A stretch of 64,000 nt of DNA from Candidatus Woesearchaeota archaeon (GTDB taxonomy: Archaea; Nanobdellota; Nanobdellia; SCGC-AAA011-G17; JACPIM01), in the NCBI GenBank assembly GCA_016188045.1, contig JACPIM010000002.1, forward strand, positions 169,514 to 233,513. Reading direction: 5' to 3'. Shown here one piece after another: positions 1 through 8,803 of this stretch. Each line of letters starts with the position of its first letter. The first letter of the stretch is position 1. Position numbers and translations under genes: made by a program. The notes beneath the pieces were generated by a model. That model made no database searches and was not told where the DNA came from. It saw only the letters and a program-made list of their open reading frames with translations.

Positions 1-2022
1 ATAAAAAAAGCAATAAATAATGCAGGGTATAAAGCATTAGAAGAAACAAGTTTGGATAGAGAAAGAGAAGTCAGGGAAGAGGAACTAAGAAAACTTAAGA
101 ATTTGTTTTTAATAGGTTTAATTTTTTCCATTCCCATAGTAATGTTATCATTTCCTGAAGTTTTTAAAATTGATTTTTCTTTAAGGAATTTTGTTTTGTT
201 AATTTTAACAACCCCAGTTCAATTTTATGTTGGAGCAAGATTCTACAGAAGTGCTTGGGGTGCATTGAAAGCCAGAAGTGCAAACATGGATTCTTTAATA
301 GTTGTAGGAACTACAGCTGCTTATATTTATAGTTTATTTGTAACATTTACTACGTCAAATGGTGCAACTTATTTTGATACCGCTTCTGTAATTATAACTT
401 TCATTGTATTAGGCAAGTTTTTAGAATCAAAAGCAAAGGGAAAAACCTCTGAAGCCATTAAAAAACTAATAGGATTGCAAGCTAAAACTGCAACGGTAAT
501 AAGAGACAAAAAAGAGATTAAGATACCGATAGAAGAAGTGCGTGTTAATGACATAGTTATAATAAAGCCAGGTGAAAAAATACCAGTTGACGGCCTTGTT
601 GTTGAAGGTGGCTCTAGTGTTGATGAATCAATGATAACCGGCGAAAGCATTCCTGTTGAAAAAAAGATTAATAGCATAGTTATCGGAGGAACAATAAATA
701 AAAATGGATTATTGAAGTTTAAGGCAACTAAAGTTGGCAAAGATACTACATTAGCGCAGATAATAAAAATGGTTGAAGAAGCCCAGGGAAGCAAGGCCCC
801 AATTCAAAGATTAGCTGATAAAGTATCTAGCATATTTGTTCCTGTTGTTATTGTAATCTCATTATTGACCTTTTTTGTTTGGTTCTTCTTTGGACCGCAA
901 CCAGCATTTACTTTTGCCTTAAGTAATTTTGTTGCTGTTTTGATTATTGCCTGTCCTTGTGCTTTAGGATTGGCCACTCCAACTGCGATTATAGCAGGAA
1001 CTGGCAAAGGAGCAGAGCATGGAATCTTAATAAGGGGCGGTGAAGCCCTGGAAACAGCACATAAAATAACTACCGTTGTATTTGATAAAACAGGTACATT
1101 AACTAAAGGAAAACCAGAAGTTACAGACGTTCTTGATATTGGAAAGGATAAAAATACTTTGAAATATGCAGCAATAGCTGAAAAAGGATCAGAGCACCCA
1201 TTAGGAGATGCAATAATAAACGAAGCCAAGAAAAGAGAAATAAATATTCCAGACGGCACCAGTTTTAAGGCAATTTCTGGAAAAGGTGTTCAAGTTAGAT
1301 ACTTGAGCAAAAACATTTTATTAGGAAATAGAAAACTAATGGAAGATAATGAGATAGATATAAAAAATATCAATGATAAGATAAGCGAGTTAGAAGAGCA
1401 GGGAAAAACAGTAATGATTCTTGCTTTGGATAAAAAACTGTATGGTCTAATAGCCGTCGCTGATACTTTAAAGGAAAACTCAAGAAGTGCAGTTTATAGG
1501 TTGCAAAGAATGAATAAGGAAGTTGTTATGATAACAGGAGATAATAAAAGAACCGCCCATGCTATTGCAAGGCAAGTGGGAATTAGATATGTTCTTGCAG
1601 AAGTATTGCCAGGTGATAAGGCTAATGAAGTTAAAAAACTGCAAAAGCAAGGAAGAATAGTTGCAATGGTAGGCGATGGTATTAATGATGCTCCAGCCCT
1701 GGCACAAGCTGATGTTGGAATTGCTTTAGGTTCTGGAACTGATGTTGCTAAAGAAACAGGAGATATAGTTTTAATTAAAAGTGATTTGATGGATGTTGTT
1801 ACCTCAATAGATTTAAGCAGTTATACTATAAAGAAAATAAGACAGAATTTGTTCTGGGCATTTTTTTATAATTCAGCAGGAATTCCAATAGCTGCCGGAA
1901 TATTATATCCTTTCTTTGGGTTTTTGTTAAATCCAATGATAGCTGCTGCAGCAATGGCCCTAAGTTCTGTTTCTGTAGTAAGTAATTCTTTATTAATGAG
2001 AAGATATAAAGGAATTAGGTAA
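1..2022 (+). CDS. copA: Copper/heavy-metal P1B-type ATPase, 5' end outside window
   Basis: This is a P-type ATPase that pumps Cu+ or a similar soft metal across the cytoplasmic membrane. The frame is open to the left edge, and its first 17 codons read like the end of an N-terminal HMA metal-binding domain (an AGYKA segment), so the gene starts outside the window; the in-frame TTG at 52 is not the true start. Visible motifs are TGES (actuator, about nt 637), CPCALG (ion-binding CPC in a membrane helix, about nt 952), DKTGTLTKG (phosphorylated Asp, about nt 1084), EHPLGDA (P1B-specific HP) and GDGINDAPAL (about nt 1672). Two helices follow the hinge, as expected. The CPC motif suggests Cu+/Ag+, but the window cannot settle metal specificity. 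Confidence 0.93.
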   Translation: MKKAINNAGYKALEETSLDREREVREEELRKLKNLFLIGLIFSIPIVMLSFPEVFKIDFSLRNFVLLILTTPVQFYVGARFYRSAWGALKARSANMDSLIVVGTTAAYIYSLFVTFTTSNGATYFDTASVIITFIVLGKFLESKAKGKTSEAIKKLIGLQAKTATVIRDKKEIKIPIEEVRVNDIVIIKPGEKIPVDGLVVEGGSSVDESMITGESIPVEKKINSIVIGGTINKNGLLKFKATKVGKDTTLAQIIKMVEEAQGSKAPIQRLADKVSSIFVPVVIVISLLTFFVWFFFGPQPAFTFALSNFVAVLIIACPCALGLATPTAIIAGTGKGAEHGILIRGGEALETAHKITTVVFDKTGTLTKGKPEVTDVLDIGKDKNTLKYAAIAEKGSEHPLGDAIINEAKKREINIPDGTSFKAISGKGVQVRYLSKNILLGNRKLMEDNEIDIKNINDKISELEEQGKTVMILALDKKLYGLIAVADTLKENSRSAVYRLQRMNKEVVMITGDNKRTAHAIARQVGIRYVLAEVLPGDKANEVKKLQKQGRIVAMVGDGINDAPALAQADVGIALGSGTDVAKETGDIVLIKSDLMDVVTSIDLSSYTIKKIRQNLFWAFFYNSAGIPIAAGILYPFFGFLLNPMIAAAAMALSSVSVVSNSLLMRRYKGIR

Positions 2023-2105
2023 TCGATGATTTGTCAAGTACGCTTTGGTGTATATATTAAAGATTAATAATTTATTTATACTGAAAATATTTGATTTAAA
2101 TCAAC

Positions 2106-2660
2106 TTGTTAATAGACAGATTAAGAGAAAAAATAAACAAAATAGAGAAAGTTAGACAAATTTTTCTTATGTTATCTATAATTCTATCAGTATTACTAAT
2201 ATATTTTTCGTTACAATTTAGAATAAACTTTATTTATATCGCCCTGTATATTTTATTTATAATAATAACATATATGTTAATAAAAGAAACAAGTGAAGTT
2301 TATTCTAAAAAAGAGCAGTTAGATAAAAGAGATATTAAAAGAGAATTCATTAAATTTATTATTATCTATATGATTATAATTGTGTCATACATAATCTTGT
2401 TTTCATTTTTATTCTTTTTAACTGCGAAATTGAATATCGGACAAATTATATCAAATGACGGCATTAAACCAGTTGAAAACTTTAGAGACTTTTTATTCTT
2501 CAGTGGAATCACCTTCGTATCATACGATGCCGGTTTCTTCCCTACCCAACTTATGAAAATCTTTGTATTCATAGAATTGTTCTTATCACAAATTATAATT
2601 TTAGGATTTTTATTTATAATATTTGGACATTTAATGGAAGAAATAAAAGAAAAACTTTAA
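2106..2660 (+). CDS. Four-helix membrane protein with a degenerate two-TM channel pore
   Basis: This 184-residue protein has two N-terminal helices (about residues 18-60), a charged linker, a third helix (about 90-110) and a C-terminal helix (about 150-178). Between the last two helices lies a segment ending FVSYDAGF, placed like the P-loop and filter of two-TM potassium channels (TVGYGD), but only the Tyr-Asp part survives. An Ion_trans_2-like fold is inferred from this layout; potassium selectivity is not supported. The start is TTG. The next gene begins 3 nt after the stop, so the two are probably co-transcribed. It could instead be an unrelated four-helix protein. Confidence 0.6.
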   Translation: MLIDRLREKINKIEKVRQIFLMLSIILSVLLIYFSLQFRINFIYIALYILFIIITYMLIKETSEVYSKKEQLDKRDIKREFIKFIIIYMIIIVSYIILFSFLFFLTAKLNIGQIISNDGIKPVENFRDFLFFSGITFVSYDAGFFPTQLMKIFVFIELFLSQIIILGFLFIIFGHLMEEIKEKL

Positions 2661-2663
2661 TAA

Positions 2664-2960
2664 ATGATAGGAGCAGATAATTATAATATGAACAAAAAAG
2701 GCGAGATTATTATTATAAGTGGCATAATAATTGTAGCTATAGCTTTTTTAGGGCTTTATTACATAGAAAATAAACTTATACCACAAAAAGAATTACAGTA
2801 CATAGGAGATACCTCTACAAAGATTGCTTATAATTTAAGAAGCGAAAATTCAGAGTGTAACTTAAATTTGATTAATATAGAAAAAAGAAATATTATCTTC
2901 TTTGAAAATATACAAGAGATTAATTCAGAAGGATATATAGTAGACACAGTATGTTTTTAA
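2664..2960 (+). CDS. Small membrane-anchored protein, possibly with a degenerate Ada-type zinc ribbon
   Basis: The protein has 98 residues. A start at the internal ATG (2688) gives a typical DPANN opening of MNKKGE followed by one hydrophobic helix. The outer part has a layout that loosely resembles small Ada-like metal-binding domains (Lys-x-Ala-Tyr, Cys-Asn-Leu, Asn-Ile-Ile-Phe-Phe, Gly-Tyr, Val-Cys-Phe), but the second Cys of each expected pair is missing. Metal binding is therefore doubtful. It follows the channel-like gene by 3 nt. Its stop overlaps the end of a small convergent ORF. Confidence 0.55.
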   Translation: MIGADNYNMNKKGEIIIISGIIIVAIAFLGLYYIENKLIPQKELQYIGDTSTKIAYNLRSENSECNLNLINIEKRNIIFFENIQEINSEGYIVDTVCF

Positions 2961-3091
2961 GTAATTTGAATAATAGCTAAAATAAATACTAAACTTAATA
3001 ATATAACAATGGTAAAAAATAGACCATAATCTATTCTTAAAGAAGGATCTCTTTCAAATTCATTTTTTAACATAGCTAACAATAATACCAT
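2957..3091 (-). CDS. Possible 44-residue single-helix protein
   Basis: This short minus-strand frame (MVLLLAMLKNEFERDPSLR..., then a strongly hydrophobic helix ending IIQIT) was found by reading the gap after 2960. A second in-frame ATG seven codons in is an equally good start. The polar N-terminus followed by one helix is like other small membrane proteins here. No clear ribosome binding site was found, and it overlaps the end of the convergent gene by 4 nt. No function can be assigned. Confidence 0.35.
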   Translation of the reverse strand: MVLLLAMLKNEFERDPSLRIDYGLFFTIVILLSLVFILAIIQIT

Positions 3092-3176
3092 CTTGTTACA
3101 TATACCTACTATTTGTATACTTATATATTTTTTTATTTTTTATTATTCATAAACCAAAGATAAAAGTAGGATAAAA

Positions 3177-3344
3177 TCAAATAAAAAAACTGATCATTTC
3201 TTGATCAGAATTTGAAGCTTTATCACTAGCCATAATGATTAAATTATGTTCCCCGGTTCTAAATGATTTTTTCTTATTATAACTATTGCAATTCCTGCAT
3301 AAACTAATCCATCTTGGCCTTGTGCTGTTTAAGTCATAATACAT
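3177..3344 (-). pseudogene. 55-codon fragment resembling the Ig-like domain of a surface protein
   Basis: A minus-strand frame of 55 codons starts with ATG 7 nt after a perfect GGAGG. The product has a CRNC pair, an FRTGEHNLII strand, an ASDKASNSD turn and an ISFFI strand. This resembles the end of Ig/PKD-like domains in archaeal surface proteins, where a phrase such as G-x-N/H-x-I/L-x-I-x-A-x-D-x-A-x-N is usual. It has no signal peptide and no room for a full domain. It may be the remnant of a larger surface gene or a very small protein of its own. The good ribosome binding site argues that it could still be translated. Confidence 0.4.
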
Positions 3345-3539
3345 TAAATCAACCTCCTTTTTTATATAATATCATTTATCTATGCTTTAAAAATATAAAA
3401 ACCTATGTTACTACCAATCGCATAGAAAATAGAATTAATTTCAAATTATTTGTATTCTTATACAAAGAACAAATATAAATGGTTAAACTACAAATATTTT
3501 AAAAATAATGCAAAGATGATTTTATTAACAAACAAAATA
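3345..3539. other. Intergenic, no gene seen
   Basis: This AT-rich spacer lies between the end of the kelch gene and the small ORF at 3177-3344. It holds a possible TATA-like element for the small ORF (around 3370-3385, minus strand) and no ORF or RNA that I can support. Confidence 0.4.
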
Positions 3540-5063
3540 TTATCTTTCAGTTAACACTGTTCTTTCAACTGAAGAAATAGGTCTAAAGCCAGTGTCTCCG
3601 CCAATAACATATATTCTGTTTTTATTATCTCTAACAGATGCGAAATTATTCCTAGCACGCATTAGACTAGAATGTGTGCCCCATGAATTTTCTTCTGGTT
3701 TATAAGCTTGAACTAAATTGCTATATCTACTACCATCCCAACCACCCAAAGCAAGTATATTTCCTTCGCTTTCCATAATACCAGCCCCTATTTGCTGCGC
3801 CCTCATAATTGGAGCAATAAATCTCCAACCCAATTCAGGATTTAATGGATCAAATCTTTCAACAGTATCAGTCCTCATTCTACTAGGATCAATTACGTCA
3901 CCGCTAAAAGTATATATTCTGTTTAGATTATCTTTCCCAACACCATGATAAATTCTAGCCAAATTAAGGTCAGCAACATCTTCCCATGACTCTGTTTCAT
4001 GATTATATCTAATCGCCTTTCTAGTCCATGTAGAATCATCGGCATATCTAGTTACTCCGCCGATTACATAAATTTTACCTTGTGAATTCACAGCCTCAGC
4101 TAAATATCTCGGTTCTGGAAGATCTGCGATATATTGCCATCCATCTTCGGGCTTAGAAGGATCAAATCTTTCAACAGACTGAAGAATACCTTGAAATTCG
4201 TTTCCTCCGCCTATTGCATAAATTCTTCCGCAATCATCGTCAGCATATGCAAAATGCGACCTAGGAACATTAAGGTTAGCGGAAACTATTTCCCAAAGAT
4301 TATTTTTATCATTATATTTTTCAACAAGATCAGTTGGATGAAAAGTATTATCAACACCACCAAAAACATAAATATTATTATCATTTCCTATGGCTGCTCC
4401 TGGCCATGTCCTAGGAATATTTAGGCTTGCAATTTCCTCCCAGATATTTCCTGTTTTAGTATTATTATCAAATTCTCTAGGAATGCAAACAAGGGCTGGT
4501 TCTCCCCTAACATTAATCTCCCACATTGCTGAACTAGAACTTAAACCAGCACCATTTGTGACAGTAAATCTAGGTGTAAAAGTTCCAGGATTTTCATAAG
4601 TATGAGTTCCGGTTATATCATTACCTCTAATTCTAAAATTATCAATATTATCATTAACACCATCATTATCAAAATCAAATGCAAATCCGCTAATTCCACT
4701 CTGTTTATCATATCCACTTCCTAAAAAAGAAACTTTTAAAGGAGCATCTCCGTCTCTTGGATAAGCATAAAACTTAACTTCTGGAGGCGTAGTATCCCTT
4801 TTATTTATCCTATTTCCAAATGCACTCTTTCTTTTTTCACCCTGTTCAATTTCTTGTTCCAAGCTTCTAGTTTGATCTCTAACTATTCCACTTTTTTGTG
4901 AGTTTTCAACCAAATCTTGTGGAGAACATGATAAATTATAAGTACCTAGAATAGAAGCTAGACCACCAATAGCTCCAATAGCCAATTTTCTAAAAAATCC
5001 TAGTTTATGTTGATATTGCACTTTATTATTTTTCAAATTATCCCCATTTATAAATCTTTCCAT
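3540..5063 (-). CDS. Kelch-repeat beta-propeller with a PKD-like domain, membrane anchored
   Basis: This 507-residue surface protein has a short basic N-terminus, a hydrophobic segment at about 26-45 ending LSCS (possible lipid attachment or anchor), a charged linker to about 90, a PKD-like domain at about 90-185 (DTTPPEV...; FDFDNDGVND; GTHTYENPGTF) and then five or six kelch repeats to the end. The repeats show the IYVFGG / RIYAIGG / KIYVIGG strands spaced about 50 residues apart, with the usual W-x-x-x-A/P elements. Kelch propellers bind proteins or glycans, so adhesion or recognition outside the cell is inferred. It lies 42 nt downstream of uppP on the same strand. Confidence 0.8.
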   Translation of the reverse strand: MERFINGDNLKNNKVQYQHKLGFFRKLAIGAIGGLASILGTYNLSCSPQDLVENSQKSGIVRDQTRSLEQEIEQGEKRKSAFGNRINKRDTTPPEVKFYAYPRDGDAPLKVSFLGSGYDKQSGISGFAFDFDNDGVNDNIDNFRIRGNDITGTHTYENPGTFTPRFTVTNGAGLSSSSAMWEINVRGEPALVCIPREFDNNTKTGNIWEEIASLNIPRTWPGAAIGNDNNIYVFGGVDNTFHPTDLVEKYNDKNNLWEIVSANLNVPRSHFAYADDDCGRIYAIGGGNEFQGILQSVERFDPSKPEDGWQYIADLPEPRYLAEAVNSQGKIYVIGGVTRYADDSTWTRKAIRYNHETESWEDVADLNLARIYHGVGKDNLNRIYTFSGDVIDPSRMRTDTVERFDPLNPELGWRFIAPIMRAQQIGAGIMESEGNILALGGWDGSRYSNLVQAYKPEENSWGTHSSLMRARNNFASVRDNKNRIYVIGGDTGFRPISSVERTVLTER

Positions 5064-5105
5064 TTTTACTACTACATGATAATACTAAAATTAAAGAAAA
5101 CTTTT

Positions 5106-5870
5106 CTACAAGTAATAAATTCCAAGAGTTATTAATCCAAGGAATAAGCAGTAATAACCAAAAAGATATATTTTGCTGTTTTTTACAATATACAATAAAA
5201 GTTTCAAAGAAATAAATCCAACAATTACAACAGTTAAAACACCAATTACTAAAGGAAATATCCCATCAATCAAATTAACATTTTTTATCTCTAAACTAGT
5301 TGCTCCTAATATTGCAGGAATGAAAAGTAAAAATGAAAATTTAGCAATTTCTTCATTCTTAACTCCCTGCATCAACCCAGCAGAAATAGTGCTCCCGGAT
5401 CTTGATAATCCAGGCAGTAAAGCTAACACCTGAACTAAACCAATAATAAAACTATTCTTGTAATTTAATTCTTTATCTTTCACTTTAGGATATTTAGATA
5501 AAAATAATAATATAGAAGTAAACAAAAATGAAAATCCAACAACTCTTAAATCATTAAATATTTTTTCAATAAATTCTTTAAGTAAAAACCCAACCAAAGC
5601 AATAGGTATAGTAGCAATTATTATTTTAAATAGTAAATTAATATATTCTTTTTCTTTTCTGAAAACACCAATCACTAATTTTTTAATATCTTCTCTAAAA
5701 ACAATTAAAACAACAAGTAAGCTTCCTAAATGTAATATCAAGTCAAATATCACCGGTTGTTCTATTTTAAACAAATTCTGCAGTAAAACCAGATGTCCAG
5801 AAGAACTTATAGGTAGCCATTCTGTTATTCCCTGCACAATTCCCAATATTATCGCTTCTATTATTCTCAT
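5106..5870 (-). CDS. uppP: Undecaprenyl-diphosphatase-type polyprenyl-PP phosphatase
   Basis: This integral membrane enzyme (254 residues, about eight helices) dephosphorylates polyprenyl diphosphate to recycle the lipid carrier for glycan export. Both family signatures are present: EWLPISSSGH near residue 17 with the catalytic Glu/Ser/His, and LLPGLSRSGST near residue 152. The length is normal for BacA/UppP. Its start overlaps the end of the radical SAM gene by 4 nt (ATGA), so the two are translationally coupled. In archaea the carrier would be a dolichol-type or similar polyprenol used for protein glycosylation, which fits the many surface proteins here; that link is inference. Confidence 0.92.
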   Translation of the reverse strand: MRIIEAIILGIVQGITEWLPISSSGHLVLLQNLFKIEQPVIFDLILHLGSLLVVLIVFREDIKKLVIGVFRKEKEYINLLFKIIIATIPIALVGFLLKEFIEKIFNDLRVVGFSFLFTSILLFLSKYPKVKDKELNYKNSFIIGLVQVLALLPGLSRSGSTISAGLMQGVKNEEIAKFSFLLFIPAILGATSLEIKNVNLIDGIFPLVIGVLTVVIVGFISLKLLLYIVKNSKIYLFGYYCLFLGLITLGIYYL

Positions 5871-6997
5871 AAGTATTCAACCTCTGCTTCAAAAGCATCA
5901 GCAGTTGGATATTCCTCCACAATAGCAGGAACCAAGCCTAGTTTTTTTATAACTTCCGTATTCTTTTTTACCAGTTTATCAGATGTTATAAACCTTATTT
6001 TTACCTCATCCAGTAATATATCTTCCTCTTTAAAATTATTCAATAATCTATTATAAAAAACTTTTAATTTCTCTTTCATTTTATTTCTATCTAAATTTTT
6101 TCCATACCCAGGTTTTAATTCAGGTAAATAAATGCACCCTCTTACCAATAATCCATCTTCAGTTATTTTGTCAAATTTTAGTGCCACGTTTTTAGATCTT
6201 AATTGTATTCTTTTTTTAACTTGAACTCCATCTTTTAATTTAGCAGTGCAAAAATGAGCTCTAAGCTTCTTGCCTTTAGCATATTCTAGTAATTTAATAG
6301 CCATAGTAGCGCTTCCTTTAACACCATAGCTGATAATATCCTTAGGCATAAATCCCAGCTCGTTAAGTTTATAATGTCCTATTTGTGTATCAGATAATTC
6401 TAATTCATTTAAATTAAGAAAATCAACTTTGTCATGAATAAAATCAATTAATTCTTTTGTTTTCTCTTGATATCCAGGAACAGAAGGAATCTCAACTCCA
6501 ACATCCCAGTTAAATTCTCTAGCAAGTTTCAAATTCTCCCATATTTTTTCGTCATCTAAATCAGGATGAAATCTTATCTCGTCTAATCCTGCTTCATATA
6601 ATTTTTTCAGTCTTTCATGATTAACAAGTATTAAAGAAGTATAAAGATGTATATGAAATTCTTTTCCAAATTTTTCCTTTAATAATTTGATATACTCACA
6701 GCACCGGTCAACATTACTTAATGGATCTCCTCCTGTTATTCCGGCACCTCTAGCCCCTGTTAATTTAGCTTCTTCCATTAACTCAACAGGATTATCAGGA
6801 TCTTTGATTTTCCATTCATTTGCATACACAACATCTTTTCCAAATTTATGCTCACTAACAGGACAATAGAAACATCTTCTAGGGCATAATCCAGTAATAA
6901 AAAGCACTAGTTTTCTCCCATGAACACATAATTCACATCCTTTTGAAATATTTCCAGTGCAATACGAGTAATATTGTGTTTTAACTACGTTTTCCAT
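5867..6997 (-). CDS. Radical SAM protein related to pyruvate formate-lyase activases (COG2108-like)
   Basis: I place the start at the ATG at 6997 (MENVVKTQYY), because the longer frame only adds a hydrophobic stretch without domain character. An N-terminal Cys cluster (SYCTGN, CELC) is followed by the radical SAM motif CPRRCFYC that binds the [4Fe-4S] cluster and SAM. Next comes GARGAGITGGDPL, the GGE-like strand used in SAM binding. The C-terminal third is a separate domain of the kind seen in archaeal COG2108 proteins, with HFCTAK. The substrate is unknown for this family. It is coupled to uppP by a 4-nt overlap. Confidence 0.8.
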   Translation of the reverse strand: MENVVKTQYYSYCTGNISKGCELCVHGRKLVLFITGLCPRRCFYCPVSEHKFGKDVVYANEWKIKDPDNPVELMEEAKLTGARGAGITGGDPLSNVDRCCEYIKLLKEKFGKEFHIHLYTSLILVNHERLKKLYEAGLDEIRFHPDLDDEKIWENLKLAREFNWDVGVEIPSVPGYQEKTKELIDFIHDKVDFLNLNELELSDTQIGHYKLNELGFMPKDIISYGVKGSATMAIKLLEYAKGKKLRAHFCTAKLKDGVQVKKRIQLRSKNVALKFDKITEDGLLVRGCIYLPELKPGYGKNLDRNKMKEKLKVFYNRLLNNFKEEDILLDEVKIRFITSDKLVKKNTEVIKKLGLVPAIVEEYPTADAFEAEVEYL

Positions 6998-7089
6998 TAA
7001 AATAAACTCAAAAAATCTATTTAAATAGGTTTTTGTTATCACTTTTAAAAAAACAAGATTTATTAAGTATAAAATATTACTAATAAAAA

Positions 7090-7245
7090 ATGGATAAGAA
7101 AGCAAAGTTTATGCCTTTCAGTTTGAGAATAATCGGAGCCGTTATAGGTTCAATTGGCTTCTTTCTAGTAGCATATAGAATTACTATTTTAGGTACAGCA
7201 TTAATAGGCATTGGCTCCGTACTTATCGCTGCAGGTGAAGTATAA
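7090..7245 (+). CDS. Small two-helix membrane protein
   Basis: This 51-residue frame (MDKKAKFMPFSLRII...) has two glycine-rich hydrophobic helices and a short polar N-terminus. It starts 92 nt upstream of the radical SAM gene on the opposite strand and ends in TAATG, so the next small gene starts on its last base. I do not recognise a family. Tight coupling to the following gene supports real translation. Confidence 0.55.
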   Translation: MDKKAKFMPFSLRIIGAVIGSIGFFLVAYRITILGTALIGIGSVLIAAGEV

Positions 7246-7388
7246 TGCCTGGATTTGAAATTTTCGGAATAATTTTAGTAGCAGTTTCAATAGTTTACTC
7301 TTTCTACAAAAAGAAAGATAATGTTGCTTTAAGTCTTATAATTGTTCTTTTAGTTTTGTTATATCTACTAGGATATCTCAAATCTTAA
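7245..7388 (+). CDS. Small two-helix membrane protein, coupled to the preceding one
   Basis: This 47-residue frame starts on the last base of the preceding stop (TAATG). It holds two hydrophobic helices separated by a basic turn (YKKKD). It ends 2 nt before the convergent glycosylase gene. The function is unknown; the pair may form a small membrane complex. Confidence 0.55.
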   Translation: MPGFEIFGIILVAVSIVYSFYKKKDNVALSLIIVLLVLLYLLGYLKS

Positions 7389-7390
7389 GA

Positions 7391-7978
7391 TTATTTAAAA
7401 ACCTTCCCAGTTTGTTGAGCCCAAAACAACAAATCTAGCTCATCCATAGGTATTTTTACCTTACTAGCAAATTCTTTAAATTTAATTTCTATTTCCAAAT
7501 ATTTTTTCTTAGTCAAGCTTCTTGGAATCTCACTTATGACATTATGTTTATTCAAGTTCTTCAAAATATGCCTGTCTAATATTGCTAAATTTTCATATCC
7601 AATATTTCTTAAAAAATGGCTACTTTCTTTATATCCCAGTCCTTTAATGTTTTTTATCAGCCATTCTCTTAATTCTTCGTTATTTAATTTATTTTTAACT
7701 TTAAGAAATTCATTAAATTTTTCTTTGGATTTTATCAGATATTCTGTCTTATTATTATGAAACCTTATTTTCTTCTTTAAAACTTCTTTAGGATCATAAC
7801 TGGTCTCTAAAAAGTTATTTTTCTTTAATTCTTTTATGCAGTAATCAGCATTAAACGCTTTGCTTTGTGGTGTTAATATGCAAAAACATAATTCATAAAA
7901 CAAATCTTTTCCCTTTACTTCTTTAAACTCTTTTAACCTCTTTTTTATTTCTTCTTTGTATTTCTCGTAGTTTTCCAT
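7391..7978 (-). CDS. ogg: 8-oxoguanine DNA glycosylase/AP lyase, Ogg2 type
   Basis: The product removes 8-oxoguanine from DNA and cleaves the abasic strand. At 195 residues it has the size of the compact archaeal Ogg2 family. The helix-hairpin-helix/GPD region reads IKGLGYKESSHFLRNIGY, with the Schiff-base Lys after GLGY, and then the catalytic Asp in ILDRHIL. The N-terminal CFCILTPQSKA segment is also typical. Its start abuts the adk stop directly (7978/7979), so the two form an operon. Confidence 0.88.
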   Translation of the reverse strand: MENYEKYKEEIKKRLKEFKEVKGKDLFYELCFCILTPQSKAFNADYCIKELKKNNFLETSYDPKEVLKKKIRFHNNKTEYLIKSKEKFNEFLKVKNKLNNEELREWLIKNIKGLGYKESSHFLRNIGYENLAILDRHILKNLNKHNVISEIPRSLTKKKYLEIEIKFKEFASKVKIPMDELDLLFWAQQTGKVFK

Positions 7979-8596
7979 TCACAGTTTTTTCATAATTTCT
8001 TTAAAAATTTCAATAGGTTTCCCAGAGCCATCTATTTCTATTAACTTCTCTTTATAAAACTCTAATAGTGGCAAGGTTTTCTCTTCATAGCCTCTTAATC
8101 TGGTTCTTATCTGTTCTTCCTCTTTATCGTCCTGTCTTTTTACTAATTTTGAACCGCATTCATCGCAAACTTCATCTTTTTTAGGTTTTTTGTTTATTCC
8201 GTATATTTGATTGCATTTACTGCATATCATTCTTTCAGCTAGCCTTTTAAAAACTATATCTTCAGAAACTTTCAAGTAAATAACTTTATCTATCTCAATT
8301 ATTTTGCTTAAGAAATTGGCCTGTTCAATATTTCTCGGATACCCATCTAAAATAAATCCTATTTTGCAGTCCTTTCTTTCTAATCTTCTTTTAACTATAT
8401 CATTTACTAATTCATTAGGTATCAATAATCCTTTTTTAGTATATTCATTAGCCAGTAATCCTAGTTCTGTTTTGTTATCATATTCTTCCCTTAAAATATC
8501 TCCAGTAGAAATATGTGGTATCTTAAAGCTTTCACTTAATAATTTGGCTTGTGTTCCCTTCCCAGATCCTTGTGCCCCAAGTATTATTACTTTCAT
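7979..8596 (-). CDS. adk: Adenylate kinase with a zinc-binding LID
   Basis: It interconverts ATP plus AMP and 2 ADP. The P-loop GAQGSGKGTQ is at residues 7-16, followed by the AMP-binding STGDILRE and the DGYPRN motif. The LID carries four cysteines (CSKC...CDEC), a structural zinc site. The 205-residue length fits the bacterial-type long form rather than the short archaeal AdkA. It sits directly upstream of ogg. Confidence 0.95.
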   Translation of the reverse strand: MKVIILGAQGSGKGTQAKLLSESFKIPHISTGDILREEYDNKTELGLLANEYTKKGLLIPNELVNDIVKRRLERKDCKIGFILDGYPRNIEQANFLSKIIEIDKVIYLKVSEDIVFKRLAERMICSKCNQIYGINKKPKKDEVCDECGSKLVKRQDDKEEEQIRTRLRGYEEKTLPLLEFYKEKLIEIDGSGKPIEIFKEIMKKL

Positions 8597-8598
8597 AT

Positions 8599-8760
8599 TT
8601 AATCTTTCTTTATAGCTTTTTTAATTTCCTCTAATTTTGAATTATTTGTTTCTAAAACTTCACTTATATAATCTAATGAAGAGTTTATCTCAGATAATGT
8701 ATCTATTAAGGCTTGTTCGAATTCTACTAATTCACCTTCTTTATTTTTAACCTTTACCAC
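8599..8760 (-). CDS. Small acidic coiled-coil-like protein
   Basis: This 53-residue frame starts with GTG at 8760 and ends 2 nt before the adk start. It is rich in Glu and Lys with heptad-like Leu/Ile spacing (LIDTLSEINSSLDYISEVLE), so one long helix is likely. A TATA-like TTATAAATA lies about 26 nt upstream, which suggests a leaderless transcript that continues into adk. The function is unknown. Confidence 0.5.
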   Translation of the reverse strand: MVKVKNKEGELVEFEQALIDTLSEINSSLDYISEVLETNNSKLEEIKKAIKKD

Positions 8761-8803
8761 ATAATTAATAAAAAAATATTATTTATAAGCTTTATTAGAA
8801 AAT

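Noticed and set aside
3181-3210. TGATCA-TTTCT-TGATCA palindromes as a regulator-binding site or terminator
   Set aside because: They lie inside the small coding frame, TGATCA is itself palindromic, and there is no following T run on the right strand.
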